DNA from: JAFGPJ01 sp964439135
GTDB lineage: Bacteria > Planctomycetota > Phycisphaerae > Sedimentisphaerales > Anaerobacaceae
Length of the DNA: 7,129 nt
NCBI GenBank assembly: GCA_964439135.1
Contig: CAYTNN010000232.1
Coordinates: 1 to 7,129, forward strand
Reading direction: 5' to 3'
A program made the position numbers and the translations under genes. The notes under the pieces are model-generated. The model had not been told where the DNA came from. It saw only the letters and a program-made list of their open reading frames with translations, and did no database searches. Positions 5,780 through 7,129 of this stretch are shown piece by piece (position 1 is the first letter of the stretch; each line of letters opens with the position of its first letter).

Positions 5780-7126
5780 ATGGATAGCAAGAATTTAACC
5801 AGGCGAGCGTTCCTTGCCGCGTCTACCGGCACGATCGCCGCTGTCGCGACGAGCCGCGTTCCTCTATACGCAAATGCCGGCAAAAAGGCAGGCAAGCTGG
5901 CCATGCTCGGCGGCATACCCGTTCGAACCAAGAAATGGCCCGCCTGGCCTCAATGGGACAGGTCGGCCGAGGAGCATGTCATTTCCATACTACGCAGCGG
6001 CAACTGGTACAGAGGCCGGGGCAATACCGTCACTGAATTTGAAGCAAAGTATGCCGAACTCCTGGGAGCAAAACGATGCATCTGCACCGTCAACGGCACT
6101 AATGCCCTGCTGACTGCAATGCACGTACTCGATGTCGGCGTCGGCGATGAAGTGATTGTCTCTCCCTATACGTTCATCGCCACGTATAACGTTGTCATCG
6201 GCTCCAGCGCCCTGCCGGTCTTTGCCGACACCGATCCGGAGACCTTACAAATCAATCCGGATACGATTGAAGAGAGAATCACCGAAAGAACCAGGGCAAT
6301 TATGCCCGTGCACATCCTCGGCCTGCCGGCAAACATGGACAGGATCATGGCCATCGCCAAAAAGCACAACCTAATCGTAATCGAAGACGCCTGCCAGGCG
6401 TGGCTCGCAGAATGGAGAGGTAAAAAGTGCGGTACACTGGGAGACTTGGGGTGCTTTAGCTTCCAAAACTCCAAGCATCTGCCCATTGGCGAAGGCGGCG
6501 CCGTAGTCGGAAACGATGAGGAACTCATGGACAGAGTCCACTCTTACCACAACTGCGGCAGGCCCTACGGAAGCGTCAAGAGGACCAGCGGTTACCCCGT
6601 CATCGGCACCAACCGCAGGATGACGGAATACCAGGCGGCCGTGGGACTCTCGCAGATCAAGCGTCTGGAAAAGGATACGCAAAGGCGCAACGAGAACGCC
6701 GAGTACCTGACTTCGAGAATCAAGGACATTCCCGGCATCGTTCCGCACAAGCTGTACGAAGGTGTCACCAGAGCGGCGTATCATTTATATCCTTTCCGCT
6801 ACAAGAAGGAGCACTTCAACAACGCGCCCAGGAGCAAGTTCCTCGCCGCCCTCAGTGCCGAAGGTGTCCCCTGCTCCGGCGGTTACGGCCCGCAATACCG
6901 CGACGGCCTGATCGAAGATTTCTTAAATTCCAAGAACTTCAAACGCAGCTTCCCGAAGGAAAGGCTCGACAAATACCGTCAGGAACTTAATTTTCCCGGC
7001 AATGACCAGCTCTGCAAAGAAGCCGTGTGGATCGGTCAGAACATGCTGCTCGGAAGTAAGAGTGACACCGGTGACATCGCCGACGCCATCCTGAAAATCT
7101 CCGAGAACAAAGACAAGCTGGCTTAG
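5780..7126 (+). CDS. Tat-exported DegT/DnrJ/EryC1/StrS-family PLP aminotransferase
   Basis: This complete 448-residue protein belongs to the fold-type I, PLP-dependent sugar/cyclitol aminotransferases. Visible marks are LGGIPVR (43-49, typical of the StsC/AHBA-like branch), NGTNAL (105-110), PYTFIATYN (129-137), PVHILGLPANMD (176-187), EDACQA (202-207; D203 should bind the PLP pyridine nitrogen) and FSFQNSKHLPIGEGG (226-240; K232 is the Schiff-base lysine). All key catalytic positions are kept. The N-terminus is a twin-arginine signal, T7-R8-R9-A10-F11-L12, followed by a hydrophobic alanine-rich region and an A31-N32-A33 cleavage site. An exported PLP enzyme of this family is unusual; Tat would allow export already folded with PLP. 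It is divergent from the oxidoreductase operon. With gene A it could act on a keto-sugar or inosose in either direction. Family assignment is firm; reaction and amino donor are unknown. Confidence 0.92.
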   Translation: MDSKNLTRRAFLAASTGTIAAVATSRVPLYANAGKKAGKLAMLGGIPVRTKKWPAWPQWDRSAEEHVISILRSGNWYRGRGNTVTEFEAKYAELLGAKRCICTVNGTNALLTAMHVLDVGVGDEVIVSPYTFIATYNVVIGSSALPVFADTDPETLQINPDTIEERITERTRAIMPVHILGLPANMDRIMAIAKKHNLIVIEDACQAWLAEWRGKKCGTLGDLGCFSFQNSKHLPIGEGGAVVGNDEELMDRVHSYHNCGRPYGSVKRTSGYPVIGTNRRMTEYQAAVGLSQIKRLEKDTQRRNENAEYLTSRIKDIPGIVPHKLYEGVTRAAYHLYPFRYKKEHFNNAPRSKFLAALSAEGVPCSGGYGPQYRDGLIEDFLNSKNFKRSFPKERLDKYRQELNFPGNDQLCKEAVWIGQNMLLGSKSDTGDIADAILKISENKDKLA

Positions 7127-7129
7127 CCG

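Noticed and set aside
1..7129. CRISPR arrays, insertion sequences, tRNA or rRNA genes, integration sites
   Set aside because: No spaced direct repeats of CRISPR type, no transposase-like frame, no terminal inverted repeats and no recognisable structural RNA were seen on either strand.

Overview
The window reads as a carbohydrate-utilisation locus from a member of the PVC group, most likely a Planctomycetota (Phycisphaerae-like) or Verrucomicrobiota/Lentisphaerota bacterium. I infer this from the gene families. Tat-exported Gfo/Idh/MocA oxidoreductases ending in a REYR-x-PW motif, secreted SUMF1-fold proteins with an N-terminal beta domain, a lipoprotein form of the L-rhamnose mutarotase family and a Tat-exported DegT-type aminotransferase are a combination typical of those phyla. 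There is no rRNA or other phylogenetic marker here, so the placement is only a family-level impression. A run of exactly 100 N (4132-4231) looks like a scaffold gap of unknown true size, so the source is probably a draft or metagenome assembly.

Layout. Five genes lie on the minus strand and appear to form one operon, read from right to left: (1) a Tat-exported Gfo/Idh/MocA oxidoreductase, here called gene A (5454 to the gap, 3' end missing); (2) the C-terminal part of a second, different Gfo/Idh/MocA oxidoreductase, gene B (gap to 3530, 5' part missing); (3) a secreted SUMF1/FGE-fold protein (3514-2381); (4) an SGLT-like sodium/solute symporter (2310-607); (5) a lipoprotein of the L-rhamnose mutarotase family (536-108). 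On the plus strand, separated by a 325-bp divergent intergenic region (5455-5779), is a complete DegT/DnrJ/EryC1/StrS-type PLP aminotransferase (5780-7126), also with a Tat signal. Positions 1-107 hold only a possible weak terminator.

How the genes may work together (inference). Two NAD(P)-type sugar or cyclitol dehydrogenases, a keto-sugar/keto-cyclitol-type aminotransferase and an aldose mutarotase are encoded around one Na+/sugar-type transporter. Gene A, the aminotransferase, the SUMF1-like protein and the mutarotase all carry export signals; the start of gene B is lost in the gap. The chemistry (oxidation to a keto-sugar, exchange with an amino group, anomer equilibration) would therefore occur outside the cytoplasmic membrane, with the symporter importing a product. 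The substrate cannot be read from the sequence. The mutarotase suggests a deoxyhexose such as rhamnose or fucose, and the dehydrogenase/aminotransferase pair suggests a keto-sugar or inosose.

Main points for a second look: the gap hides most of one gene and the end of another and must not be read as one fused gene; the aminotransferase keeps its catalytic lysine although it is apparently exported; the SUMF1-like protein lacks the first of the two FGE cysteines; and the symporter keeps the sugar-contact residues of human SGLT1.
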